Shown: positions 50,598 to 63,041, numbered from the stretch's first letter. The stretch is 64,000 bases of DNA from Pholiota molesta (GCA_014925825.1 JACGCK010000051.1:124001-188000); one strand, 5' to 3'. Translations and numbers: made by a program. The notes: generated by a model not told the origin, from the sequence alone.

Positions 50598-52766
50598 CTA
50601 TGCATCAGCACGACCGACGGCTAAGGCTAGAACATCAATTTCCACGTACCATTGCCTTGCAAGATCACCAGCGAGAGAAGATATCTCGGTTTTGAAGTTC
50701 CAGAAAATCCATCCTGCGCCCTTGCTGTACGAAAACTTTTGTGCATCGGCCCATTTGAACAGAAATGCATCCGAGGCGTTGAATTGGGTTGGAAGACCCC
50801 ATTCTGTCAGAAAAGAATTTTGGACCGTTGAATCGAAGGGAAAATATATAACCAACGGCGCACTTACCGCCAAACCACAACGGACTATTTCCGACGGCGG
50901 CGTCGCTTTGTATGCGATCTAGATCTACCAAAGAATAGGGCTATAAGCATTCAACGGCGTAGGAACAGGAAATAAAACACGTACTGCAGACTGAAGTTAA
51001 GTACGCGTTTTCGTTGGCATCTGCGACACCCTAAATATATGATCGGCTTTGATGAGAATTTTCATCTATTAGCTTGAAATTTTATCCAAACGTACTCCGA
51101 ACCTAACACGTATATCAAGCATATGTTGCAAAGAAAATGGGTGCAAGCTCACGAATAATACAAGTGGTTGTCATAACCCTGGGGCCCAATCGCAGCCGCC
51201 GCGGGATTCGAGGGATTGTTGTACTGCCAATTGACATCCATGAAGCTAATTTAGCCAACATTAGTTATTGTTCATATATATATATGAGCGCATGTCAACA
51301 TACGTTGTGACTAAAGGCTGTCTTGCCTTCAAAATGGAGGCCAAACCACCATGAGCAAACTCCATATTCAAATCTAATTGTTTGGCAACTTGGGCTAAGA
51401 CAGGGATGGCGTCGTGAAGAACTTGGCGGACTTCGGAATTGAATATCGAAGCGAGCGTAGAAACCCCAGAAAGAGCAGCTGTGGCATTACCAGCAGAATC
51501 GAAAGAGGGGGAGTTGATACCAGGAACCGGGATTCCAAGGGCCAACTCTACAGCGCGAACAGTTTGGACGAAATTTACTTGGACTACGGATATGAGGTTC
51601 AGAATTCTTTTCCAAATCATTAGAAGAAACGTAAAACTTACAGCCACCTAAGCCAGGAGTTTGATCCGCATTCATAATAGGTTCGTTCATAGCTTCGATG
51701 GCTGCAACGGTACCGAAATCCTCATCAAGATGCGAAAGGGCCGTCATTACAGCGGTCCAAACGAGAGCACGGTGATAGTTGTAGGGTGTCTTGTAGCTTT
51801 AATTAGATTTGGTCGTGTACCAAGGTGCGAAAAACGACGCACGTAGAACTCAACGTCATTGGTACACCTAATGAAGTAATAGTCAGGATAGGGAATATCG
51901 GGCAAACGAGTAAATTACCTTCCAGCAAACATTTGACCAGGTGATGCTACACCAGGTAGGGCATGGTGATCGAGGATGGCAGCTATTCCAGCTTCCTTGA
52001 GTTGTTTCAAACCTCTTTGCTATCAAAAACGGAGTGTGAGTATTAGTATTCTTGAGGGCTCGACAAGTTTACTTACAAGTTCCACAATTCCGCCTCTTGG
52101 ATAGAATTCTGAAGTTCGGTTTACCAATGGTTCGACAATCCAATACCCTAACTGTATTTTCATCAAAAAAAAGTAGTTCGCGCGCGAAATGAAGAAATAG
52201 ACGCACTGGAATGCGGGCGGTGTTGATTCCGGCATGCACGAGATTATCAACATCAGTTTGAGTGAACCAAGTCTCCCTAAATGTTGTCTGTGTTGAACAA
52301 AAATGCCAATGCGAGGTTCGAGGTAAAATTTACCAATGGGTTTTGAACTTTTCATCTACAGTATCGGGATATGCTTGCGCGAATGCGCTGTTATGCAGTC
52401 AATCAAGTAATGCCAGATCCGAAAATAGAATGGCTCACAATTCAGTCGCAATGCACTGCGAACAGTCGTCGCATTGTTGTCCGCCCATTGCAATCCATTC
52501 TGCCGTAGGTTTGAGCCGTCTGACCTGCGTAGAAACTTCGGTATCTACAATGACATACCAGCGGGGAGCATCCATGCCTCCAGTACGAGCCTGTGTTCAT
52601 TAACAACATTATAGAAGTGAGTCGTGCATGTCATGTTTAGAAAGACAAAAACTCACCAAGAACCGAGATTTACGCCATAGATTTTATCAGGCAGTCCTGG
52701 CAATGCTCCTACAAGATAGGCAGTGGCCACCAGAGAGAACAAATAGGATAAAAATATCAGACGCAT
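50598..52766 (-). CDS. Secreted glycoside hydrolase family 5 (beta-1,3-glucanase-like)
   Basis: About ten exons. Residues 1-22 (MRLIFLSYLFSLVATAYLVG) are a signal peptide, then LPDKIYGVNLGSW..LVLEAWM and WETWFTQTDVDNL, INTARIPLGYWIVEPLVNR, RGLKQLKEAGIAAILDHHAL typical of the GH5 barrel. The acid/base Glu is in AMNEPIMNAD and the nucleophile Glu in WFGEWGLPTQFN; the nucleophile codon is split by an intron (GGC G|AA). Other family marks are FMDVNWQYNNPSNPA and GAGWIFWNFKTE. Best matches the fungal exo-beta-1,3-glucanase branch, acting on wall or reserve glucan; endo-beta-1,6 or other activity cannot be excluded. Start at 52766 is chosen because it gives the signal peptide. Confidence 0.92.
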
Positions 52767-54375
52767 GCTCAAAGAAGGGCTCGAGCCTCGCTGATGGGGC
52801 CATGCCCAAGGCCTGGGTATTTATACATAGAGGAAATGAGTGTGAACGATACGAAGCCCAAATTATCGCTTCGCTGGCAAATAGTGGCTTCTCGGTTCCA
52901 AGGTTCCGAGAGACGTATATTCCTGACTAAATTGGCACGGGTACGTTGTTCCGAGCGGCGAGCGATGTCCTTCTTACGTTGCGTACTTGAGCAGGGGAGG
53001 CGAACATACTGAAAAACATACAACCTTATGTTACGCCAGTCGGCTGACTGTCTTGGAGAGTTGCTGCTTGGTTCATATGCACGTCGTCAAAGAAGCAACG
53101 CGTGCTCTCGGCATACAATTGTATCACGGGTCGTACTTATACGACTCGTTCATCGTTTGCATAATGGATCCTCAGAACTAAGCTTCAGAAGTTGGTCAAG
53201 GAACCGCATGGGCCATAACGTATTCATTGATTTAATACTATTGGATGTCGAGAATCAAACATGGAAAATAAATGAAGAAAGCTGTCTCACCTTGACTGTG
53301 TTGATTATCGACTGAGTTGAGCAAACGATCATGATCATGAAGAGAAAGGACAAAGAACTACAGGGTGGTTCGCAAAGGATTCGAGCGCGGAAGTGCCGAC
53401 GGCCGGACCGGACTTCGAAAATATGTATGTCACATGTATGCCTGTCACTGCCGCTGGAATTTGGCCGCCTTACTACCTCTTACTACCTCCTTTCACCGTC
53501 GACCTTCCACTTACCCTCTCGTGGACCACTAAAATGGCTCAATTGAGTCCTCCCCTTATCCTCGCGTTATTCTCAAACATCGAATGCAATTTATGAGGAT
53601 TCTTATCTCTTGTTTGTATACCTCTGTGACCAAACTCCAACCATACTCCAGAACCTCAGTTCGACTGGTCCTAAACTTGAACTGGACATGGCAGTCCCGA
53701 ATACTGTTGAAGATTATCAACGATCTACTGAACCAAAAGCTACTCCGTCAATAACATGTGCTTGCCGTGTTGTGGCATATCTCTGCTGCTTCTATATGAC
53801 TTTCGGGAAGGGGGCTGAACAATGTTATTTAACATGCCAATCACTCAAATTGAATCTGTCTTTCTATCTGCCTTTGTCACTCTGACATGCACACATTAGC
53901 TCGTTTATTTGCTACCTGACGGCTCTTTTGGACAAATTGCTATGACAATTGGGGCCCGGTGCCAACGTAGTCACCAACGTTCTGACCGATTTTCCTCTGA
54001 CTGACACGAATACCAACCCATTCCTGTTTACTCTGTGTTTCACTTGCAACTGCTTACAACACCCAGCCAAATATAAGTACCTTGGTGCCAATAATTACCC
54101 CAATGTGCTGCTATCTTTCATACCATACTATTGGACAGTTATAGTGATTTATTGGACATCTCTTTGTTGAGCGAGACATATCGATCAGGATTTCGCCACT
54201 TGCATGGTCGATACTGAAGTCATAACCAATTGAACTCGGTTCGGTTACATAGTCGATCATGTATCCCTTTCCGCAAGGCGAGGTCCCCTCAAGTCGCTTT
54301 GTCACTCAGCCTTTCATGTCCATCTAGGCGATTTTCACTCTTTGCGATATTCTCTGAAGTGCATAATTTTTTATC
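52767..54375. other. Divergent intergenic region, nothing recognised
   Basis: About 1.6 kb upstream of the leftward glucanase and rightward lipase. Short frames carry no recognisable content. Confidence 0.4.
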
Positions 54376-55747
54376 ATGTTCTCGACCTCCATGCATTTTC
54401 CTACCAGCGAGCTCTTCCGATTGCTTGGCATAGCCTTGTTCGCCCTTCAAGTATACGCCAATCCAACTCGCCGCCAAACAGCATTTTCTACACTTTCCAG
54501 TGCGCAGATCGCCGCCTTCAGGCCGTTCACTTTCTACGCTAGTGCCGCATACTGCCATCCATCGAAGCTTCTAAGCTGGACTTGTGGAGGTGCGCTCATC
54601 TTGTTCTTGGTAAAATTTCACCGAAGACTGACTTGTTCATCGCAATAATAAAAGCAAACTGCAACGCAAATCCTTCCTTCAAGCCCCTGGCTTCTGGTGG
54701 TGATGGAATCGGGGTCCAGTTCTGGTATGTCGGATATGATCCTACACTCAAGGTAAACGCATCAGTTTAAATCACCCATAAGAAATGTTGAACACCGTCT
54801 AGACTGTTATCGTCGGCCATGAAGGAACGGATCCTTTGAAAGTGTGAGTCAATATCAGACGAATATTACTCAAGATTTAAGGTCGCCGGCAGAGTACCCC
54901 TTCTTACAGATGCCAATATCGCTCTCCGACCCTTAAATTCGCATCTGTTCCCTGGAATACCTTCAAATATTGAAGTCCACAATGGTTTCGCTGACGAACA
55001 CGCTAAGTGAATGGCTCCATAAATCATTAGAAGAATACTCAGTCATGTATTTGTTTTTCAGAACTGCGACGGCGGTTCTCGCTGCCGTCAGGAAAGCTTT
55101 GCAACAAAGTGGATTCAACAAGGTCACACTCGTCGGCCACTCGTTGGGTACGTTTGTATATCTCTTTCGATTCGATTTTTTGGGGGTTCGGACACTCACG
55201 CTCCCGACATTCAAACCAGGCGCGGCCCTCTCTCTCCTGGAGAGTGTGTATCTACCGTTGTTTTTGCCTACAACCACTTTCAGGTTTATCGGTTATGGAA
55301 CGCCTCGGGTAAGCCGCTGCTTGACTGCGTTCTCTACTCGCTCTTCCTCATCCCTACCTATTAGGTAGGCAACCAAGCCTTTGCGACTTATGTTGACCAG
55401 CATGTCAACCTCGACCGCGTGAATAATATGTACGCGACAATTACATTATATTTCGCATCGCATTAACAGGTTTATTGCTGTTAGGGAAGACCCAGTACCC
55501 ATTCTCCCCAGCGAATTTCTTGGGTTTCACCACCCCGGTGGCGAAAAGCATATTCAATCCAATAAATCCTGGGTGGTCTGTCCGGGCGATGATAACACCG
55601 ATAAGCGATGTTCAACTGGTGATGTCGCGAACATATTTGAAAGCGATATTCAAGACCATGATGGTACCTAAACGATTTTACCCTTGAAGATTATCTGAGA
55701 AGCTGATTTATTTAGGTCCCTACGATGGTGTTACAATGGGATGTTGA
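54376..55747 (+). CDS. Secreted class 3 lipase
   Basis: Nine exons (54376-54589, 54655-54752, 54803-54843, 54893-55006, 55062-55147, 55220-55308, 55365-55429, 55485-55663, 55716-55747) with matching phases. The N-terminus has a hydrophobic signal (LLGIALFALQVYA) and a PTRRQ propeptide junction. The alpha/beta-hydrolase core shows FYASAAYCHPS, TVIVGHEGTDP (oxyanion side), EVHNGFADEH, the nucleophile elbow VTLVGHSLGAALSLLES split by an intron, YGTPRVGNQAFATYV, the acid Asp in NNMEDPVPILP and the His in IQDHDGPYDG. The Cys near the C-terminus (GVTMGC) pairs with another in related lipases. The product should hydrolyse triacylglycerols or feruloyl-type esters outside the cell. An inner Met at 54388 is an alternative start. 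Confidence 0.9.
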
Positions 55748-56774
55748 TGGCTTGAATCCAAGATTTTTCTTGGATTTTTCTTTGTCGAAGTCCTCGGCAC
55801 ACTATCACTCCTTGGCACACCTGCTCATTTCTTTGTCAGTTCTCGTCCAATCCCTTAGCTTTTTGGCAGGGTAGTAGATATATTATATATGTACGCACGG
55901 AAAAAATATCAAATTTTTAGCTCAAAGTTCTGAAGAGCAATTGACATATATAAGGCTGAAAAGGCCAATGTATGCAAAACATAGTAAATCCTTTCCTTGA
56001 TTGTATCACCAATACTGCAGGCAGCCACTTAATAAAATTCAATAATATGAACGTTTTAATAAGCTAAAAATCGAGCTATAGATCATTGGAATCCGACAAA
56101 AACTGGAGGAGAAAAAAATCAAGTCAAAAGGAGACATAGAAGTGTGACAGCTACAAAGACATGCACTGGCAAGATACGCCAATTCCGTCATCAACAATCC
56201 CGCGCTATTACCTACATAGCTTCTTAAAATGTTCCCGAGCTTCAAGTCTCCTTAATCTGTGCGAAGATGCCCAGAAACAGAGGATGAGGAATGGAGACAA
56301 TGAGAGCGAGAGTCAAGCAAGAGTGACAGCGCTGGTGGGAGGTCATAGGGTGTGGGAACGCGGCAGTAACGCGTGTCACGGGTGTGCAAAGGAGTGGTTT
56401 TGGGGCCTTTTCGACGCATTTCACAAATCGACGACGCTCGCCATCTTAAACTTCGATTCGTGCTTATTTCTTGCAGAAAACATTTTATAAGATACCTATC
56501 GAAAATCCTAGATACTTTTTTAGTTCATATATGCAGGTGTTGCGACGCCATTCGATGATTTCAATCGCTTGTGCCGAGGAGCGGTAAAACACTGTAGGCC
56601 CTCTGTCAACAATTCTCGTTTGCCACTGAAATACATCTGCAGAAACATACCCTTATAAATAACCCGGTTTACTTACAGTCAAGCATTAATGAATTAAGGA
56701 GTCACGAACATTCACTTCCTTCAAGGCCCTTCAATACGACTGGTGCTTACGTACATGTTCTGTGGCACACCGTT
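55748..56774. other. Intergenic, nothing recognised
   Basis: AT-rich 3' flank of the lipase up to the target duplication of element 2. Confidence 0.4.
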
Positions 56775-56784
56775 GCCGGACCGC
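56775..56784. repeat. Target-site duplication of element 2, left copy
   Basis: GCCGGACCGC, identical to 62899-62908. Confidence 0.85.
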
Positions 56785-56955
56785 AGGCTCCTAAAACCAG
56801 TCTCTCATATCGAGAGTTTCATCTGAGGGAGAGATAGTTGAGCATATGAGAAAGTGGCTGTGTTAAATCAATAACCAAACAAATAAACTTTAAGAGGTCG
56901 GAACTCTCGATAGAGAGGCTGGCACAATATGTTGGGCCGAGATGTCCGAGGCTGT
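56785..56955 (+). repeat. Terminal inverted repeat of element 2, left
   Basis: Pairs with 62728-62898. It includes the outer hairpin CTCTCATATCGAGAG and the inner hairpin CTCTCGATAGAGAG (56904-56917), followed by GGCTGGCACAATATGTTGGG. Confidence 0.88.
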
Positions 56956-57099
56956 GATATACGTTACTGTCACCAGTCAGGTGGTATCATGTGCTCGGAC
57001 GCGTTACTTCCTCAATGTCACTCCGATTATGATTGGTTGAAAACCATTTACGAAACGCACTCATTCAATTGACACTCGCCAATCATCGACATCGTCGAC

Positions 57100-59819
57100 A
57101 TGCAGCCTCAAGATGTAGAGGACGACTCCGCTTCACCACGCGTATGGTCTGTCAAAGAAATACAAGACCTCGTTCAGCGAGTTTTCAAGAAAAGGCCATG
57201 TTGGTTTCAGATCAAGGTCGCCCTCGCGCTACATGCAGGCAAAGACGTAGTGGCCTGCGCACCAACTGGCGCCGGAAAGACTCTTTCATTCTGGATACCA
57301 CTTCTTATGGCACTCGAAGAAGGAAAAGACAAGCTAACATTTGTAGTGACACCTTTGAATCTACTTGGGAAGCAGAACATAGACTCCTTGGCAGAGGCGG
57401 GGCTCATTGGGATTGCCGTGAGCAGTGAAAATAATAACCTACAAACATTCAAGGTAAGTTTTTTTTAAAAACGTGCATTCACAGACAATGACTGAACATA
57501 CCTCATCACAAGGACATCGAAAGGGGGAAGTATCGCGTTATAACGATCAACCCCGAAATCCTTATGAATAACCCACATACCGACGTCTTGTTCAAGAAGC
57601 CAAACTTTACCAAGAAGATTTTAAACTTCATTTTTGACGAAGCTCACTGTATCAGTCAATGGGGTTCATTTCGAAATGAATATCGTAACATCGGGGCATT
57701 GCGATACCTCTTACCAAGCTCAGTATCGTTCTATGTTCCATCAGCAACCCTTCCGCACACTATCCTTCTCGATATCACCACAATCCTGCGATTAAGGCCC
57801 AACCGCACGGAGCACATCATATGCTCAAATGATCGCCCAGAGATAAGTCTGGTGGTACGTGGGTTGACATTTCCAGCAAATAGCTTCAAGGATTTGGATT
57901 TCCTTATCCCTCAAGGGTTCAGCGAGGGCGACACACCACCAGATCGCTTTTTGATCTTCTTCGACAATCGAATCGAAGCCGAAAAAGCATGCGTTTACCT
58001 GGGTTCACGGTTACCGCCCACGCTGAGGAACAAGATCAAATGGTTCCACTCACTGAACACAGGACAATATCGGGTGGAAGAGTTGGAAAACATGAGGAAG
58101 AATGAAATTTGGGGATTTTGCTGCACAGATTCCTTCGGAATGGTAAGTACATTTCCGAATCTGAATGAAACCTCGACTGACATACCGTATAGGGAATGGA
58201 TATTCCTGGAATCAAACTTGTTATCCAATGGAAGGCAACATGTACTTTATGCACCCTCTGGCAACGGTTCGGCCGTGCTGCACGCGGTCAAGGTGAAAAC
58301 GCGACTGCGATCCTATTTGTTGAGAAGAAAGATACCGACGACGAACGCGCCCTCAAAGCTGAAAGAGAGGCCAATCGTAAGAAAAAGAAAGACGGCGAAC
58401 GGACGAAACGAAAGGGGACTGACGATGTTGACGAGCCTCCTTCCAAACGCCCAGCTCTGGTAGACATCACCTCTGATCCTAATCGTGAACTTGACGTGGG
58501 GGCCGGCTCCAATGCAGATAGTGTCGGATCGAGCATATTGGAGCAAAGCAAACGTCGCGCACACTATGCGAAGCCGCAGCAGACAGCAAGACCCGCACAG
58601 GTCGTAGCATCGAGTGGGAAGGGGAAAGGTGTGGAGGTGGGAAGTGCGATGGACGATTTCATCAACACTCCGTGTGAGTTCCATTGCCGCCGCATCGTTC
58701 CCAAGTTGTATTTTGGGAACGATAAGACACGTGAGTCCGTCAACGTTGATCTCGTTGATATCGACTCACCGCACTGAACTTCCAGCTGCAAACTTCCACC
58801 TTCTCTGCAACCCGGACTCCACTAAGGGCTGTTTGCGCTGCCAGCCCCGCACTGCTGCTCTCTGCTGCGACCTCTGCCATCCCGACGCTTTCACAATGCT
58901 CGATCCGCCAGCTACGGAAAGGGCTACGCGCGCACCTTACAAGTCGTACATCAAGGCTGTACCACCAACTGAAACAAGTAGAAAACTTCAAGCCGCATTG
59001 TTCGACTGGCGAGATCAAAATGCGCCCCGCAAATTCGCACCAGCGATCCTGCAAAACATGGGATCTTATATCTTCTTATCCGACCAGATCATCTCAAGGA
59101 TTGTCGACTGCGCTCGCGCTGACAAGATCGCCTCTGTTGCCTTACTGTCCAAGGAAACCAGTTGGAGGAAGGAATGGGTCGACGAGTTCGGCGAATCCAT
59201 CCTATCTGTTGTCCGTTCATTCTACCCCCCTCCAACAGTTACCACCGCCTCGTCTACGCCAACGGTTCATCGCCGGAAACCTCGTGCGCCCGCAAAATGC
59301 AGTGCCTGTGGCAATATCGGGCACAACAGTACGTTGAAGTGTTCATTTTTATGGAGGCTCTATGCTAATGTTTCTCTAGGTTCCAAACGAACTTGCCCAA
59401 AGAGGATCGCAGCTCGGCTTCAAGGGTTTACAGACAGCCTTCTCCCTCTCGACGCCGATATAGAAAATGTTCCTCCCCATCCACCACCGCCCGCTACTCC
59501 CTCCCGCCCTTTATTGGAACAACAGCCTGCTTCTACACCGCTTGCAGGTAGCTCGAGATTGGCCGATCTCGCTACTCCGCTTGTCTATCAACACTTGGCA
59601 CCTCGCCAGGCCATTCAACCGATGTCTTTCTCAATGCCGCTCTACTACCCGACAACACCGCTTCACTACTCGACAACGCCGCTTCACTACTCGACGCCAT
59701 TGGCAGGTACCCCAAGCTCGCCCCCTAACTCCACTCCGCTCATTTATCAACACTTATTACAACCCCACCCATATCTTTCGCCATATCCGCCCCACCCTCA
59801 ACCTCCTCCAAGTCGCTAG
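57100..59819 (+). CDS. RecQ-like DNA helicase of element 2
   Basis: Five exons (57100-57453, 57513-58142, 58193-58730, 58786-59328, 59380-59819) total 2505 bp, 834 residues. Helicase motifs: VVACAPTGAGKTLSFWIPLL (Walker A), FVVTPLNLLGKQN, VITINPEILMN, IFDEAHCISQWGSFR (DEAH plus the aromatic-rich loop of RecQ), FLIFFDNRIEAEKACVYLGS, CCTDSFGMGMDIPGIKLVIQ and WQRFGRAARG (motif VI). A Cys/His-rich region (FHLLCNPDSTKGCLRCQPR, CCDLCHP) follows, then a zinc knuckle CSACGNIGHNSSKRTCPKR and a Pro-rich tail with YSTTPLHYST repeats. The knuckle pattern CxxCGxxGHNxRTC is familiar from Mutator-like transposases. Start ATG gives the first helicase residues in frame. The stop codon overlaps that of the convergent neighbour. 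Confidence 0.9.
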
Positions 59820-62529
59820 ACATCAAGACTACCATCATCCTCGACCTCGACCTCGATCTCTTCTATCACGTTGTCAACCAGATCGTCAGATACATCCATA
59901 ACATTATCGTTGACCTGCTCGCTCATCACCATGTGCGCTCCGTGTGCCATTGCATCTGGAACACTGAACGCCGATTTCCGTCCCTTCACCTCTATATTAG
60001 CCTGGTGCTCTTTCATATACGCGCCCAGCTTCGCGAACGTCAGCTTCATTTTTGGTGGCGAATGACGTGTAGTTCTATGCTCTAGGCAGAACATCTTCTC
60101 GAATTGTAAACGCACGTTTTTGTAGATTTCAATCAAAGGTGATTCACTAATGACTCGGTGCTTCTGATGGTTCGAAGATTTTCCAGCATAAATGACCTCG
60201 AAAGAGCATCAGTACGCATAGGAGTTTCACATCTACACTGACATACCTTTGTATACAGGTTATTATGCTCGACTTGCCAATCGATTGCTCGAAAATGGCC
60301 TTTCTTTCCAGTCGGATTGCAGAGGATATTCATCTGGACTGCATGCTTCAAGCCTGCTGGATAAACAAAGTGTATGTTCTCGAGATATCGTCGCATTTCT
60401 GTCGCATACTTATGCTTTCCACAGCCGATAAAAATATTGATCCATGGGACAAATAAGTCTTCAACACGCCCAATGTCGCCGTGATTCAGTGCGTGCGACA
60501 TCTCTTCGTATAGAAGGAAATATTTCCTGCGGAGGATCGCATTTTCGTACTGTTGGTCCCTTTCCTTTTCTTCACGAGTACGTTGGCGGTTAACATTTTG
60601 TGAAGTTTCCCGTTCACGTCGAATGATGTTGTAGGACATCTGCACAACTTCATCCCATGTCGGCTTCGACTCGGCCCAGTCATCCAGTGATTGATGCGCG
60701 CGGTTTCTGTTTTCAGCTTCAATTCTCCACATGTCAAGATGTGTGACAATTCCTACATGCTGAATCACTTCATGCATTCGGCGGAAACCTGGCTTGGTGA
60801 GTATTTTACCTGTTTCCTTTGGCCGAATTTCACCAACAAAACTCATTAGGCCAGTGTCGTCAACCTGACTCTTCTTGTGGTTGATAAATATCCTCCAGAT
60901 CGCATCAGCACATGCCATCTTGAGGTGGAATAATCCCATGACAAAGACCGTGAATTGCATACGACGCCATGGAGTTGTTTCGAGTGCTCGCGATTCCAAC
61001 ACGCTTCGAAGATGTTGACCGGTAAGAAGATCACCAAAAATCAGAATGACAGAATTGCTGATTGGTTGACATTTTTTGCCATTAGAATCTCGTGGATCAC
61101 CAATCTCAGTTTGTTGAAAAAAGCCATTCAGTGCTTCAATATTTCCACCTGGGGTGCTTGGGCTGACGTCTATGGCTCGCAGCGGCCTTTGCGATGTTTT
61201 TACGATGGGTATTTCCTTGATCGCTTCGGGATCGCCAAGCTCTTTTCGGAAGGTACGAAAATACTCTGGGCCAAAGTTTACGAGGTCTGACCGATATTTC
61301 CAGGCATTGAATCGTTTGCGGCGATTGAGTCCTGATAGATGCAGTGGTGGCTCGGGGTAGATGTTCAACAAATCATAGTACGGAATGCGAGGCAAGTCTT
61401 GCATCTGTATATTGGGGTTGCGGTAATATTTTCGCCACAGAAAGTCGGAGCAGTCGAGGTCAGCACGAGTTATGCCATGATATAGCGGGAGCATCGTTCC
61501 TGAGGTGATGTGGACAAGGCTGTCTTGAGGTTTCTCGACTGTTGGTACTGTGTGTTTGAAATCGATATCCAGGTTATCATATGCATACGAAACAAGGAAG
61601 CTCTCTCCCATATGACGCATCGCAACGTATGCTTCTCGAGACAGGTGCGCTACAGCTGAATTGACCATACTCGAGGCAATTGACAAACCCATATGTGCTA
61701 GCAGCTCAGTAATTGTCTCTGGCGCATTGCATGAGTGTAGAAAGATGCCCACAACGCTCTGAAGGGCATTACAGTTCCTGTTCGTACTTTGCATCATAAT
61801 GCTCATACAAACGGCCTTTTTCTGGAAGATACACTGTCATCGACCTGATTATTTCGGGCATTGAGGTTCACGTACAATCGAAACCAAGACATTTTCTCGG
61901 TGCGCTTCTTGTTCGACCAAGTCCTCAGGTTCATCTTCATCCTCAGCCACCAATCTAACATGTGTTTCTCCAAATGCAGATTCATCTGCTAGTTCGTCCG
62001 TATTCACGTCGCCCATATTAATATCGCCATCTCCCAAGTCCTTTCCCTTGTCCGCATCATTGCCCTTCGATGCTCTTGCAGATCTTGGACCCTTAGGAAC
62101 TCGACGGCGCTGATTGTTCATCCCATTTGCCGAAAGAAGAATGCCCAAAAGCGCCCAAAGATCTGGGGCTAATACCTCCATCCTAGCAGCAAGATCCTCA
62201 ATATTGAAGGTAGTAAGTGCTTCCTCTGTCATCGTCGTAGCAGAGAGTTGAAAGCCACTCTCTTTTCGAGTAAGACGTAATATTTGTGGCTGATATGTTT
62301 CTTGTATAGCAGTTTTATTTGCCCAAGCAATGACTGTGTCGCGTGCTCCTTCAGCTTCAAGAAAAATATGGAGGAGTGGGGTAATGTCTTGCATTATAGA
62401 GGTTGCAGCAGGTTGGACTTTGTATGTTGAATGTGTCAAAATTGTCAGGAGGAGGTCTTTGAGAGAGATTTCGTGAACCTCTAGTGCTCGGAGGACTTCC
62501 TGGACTGCACCGTGGATGGAAGGGGTCAT
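59816..62529 (-). CDS. DUF6589 protein of element 2
   Basis: Three exons (62529-61876, 61821-60247, 60196-59816) total 2610 bp, 869 residues. The N-terminal 210 residues are acidic and partly disordered (DEDEPEDLVEQEA). The core reads VVGIFLHSCNAPETITELLA, VSYAYDNLDIDFKHT, VHITSGTMLPLYHG, FGDLLTGQHLRSVLESRAL, FVMGLFHLKMACADAIWRIF and THLDMWRIEAENRNRAHQ, which are the DUF6589 landmarks also present in element 1. The C-terminal exon ends in an acidic run (EEIEVEVEDDGSLDV). Conserved YDN, GDxLT and LFH could be RNase-H-like catalytic positions; this is inference, as the family is unassigned. Paired with the helicase, it is the best transposase candidate of the element. Confidence 0.88.
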
Positions 62530-62727
62530 TGTATACTTATGAACATAATGTTATTTCTTTTTCAGACGACTATATAACGGCCTCGCCATTGCAAGTGCCA
62601 CAGTCTGCCACTGAAGGCCACCTCTGAGGCCAATCCTGCAGAACAAAGGGGCTGATTATAAATCTGTGACCATTTGTGACCATTGAGCACATGTTTTGTG
62701 CATGACGTGCACATGATCTTTTGTGAC

Positions 62728-62898
62728 AGCCTCGGGCATCTCGGCCCAACATATTGTGCCAGCCTCTCTATCGAGAGTTCAGCACTCTTAACGTTTATTT
62801 GTTTGTAATATGATGGCAACAATGTTGTGGAATAAATATGTACAACTACCTTCCCCTCGGATGAAACTCTCGATACGAGAGGCTGGTTTTAGGAGCCT
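62728..62898 (-). repeat. Terminal inverted repeat of element 2, right
   Basis: Inverted copy of 56785-56955 with hairpin CTCTCTATCGAGAG at 62764-62777 and CTCTCGATACGAGAG nearer the end. Confidence 0.88.
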
Positions 62899-62908
62899 GC
62901 CGGACCGC
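62899..62908. repeat. Target-site duplication of element 2, right copy
   Basis: GCCGGACCGC, identical to 56775-56784. It lies about 130 bp upstream of the next gene's start. Confidence 0.85.
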
Positions 62909-63041
62909 AGCAATCTGAATACGCCCACAGCCTCTTGCTCTATCAATGCTCTATACCTCCATAATGCCACCCATCCACACAAGACGCGCATGCCTCACAG
63001 CACTTGAGGCTACTAAAGACGTCTGCTTCAATTTCCCAACG

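Larger units (their letters stand above)
56785..62898. mobile_element. TIR element 2: RecQ-like helicase plus DUF6589 gene
   Basis: A 6.1 kb unit with inverted repeats (about 56785-56955 and 62728-62898; outer ends AGGCTCCTAAAACCAG on both sides, an internal variable gap) and flanked by the 10 bp direct repeat GCCGGACCGC. It carries the same two genes as element 1 in convergent order but in opposite orientation relative to the window: helicase on plus, DUF6589 on minus. Sequence similarity between the elements is low at DNA level and recognisable only in protein motifs and in the hairpin motif of the TIRs, so they are different families of one superfamily. Both genes are uninterrupted, so this copy could be active. 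Confidence 0.88.
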
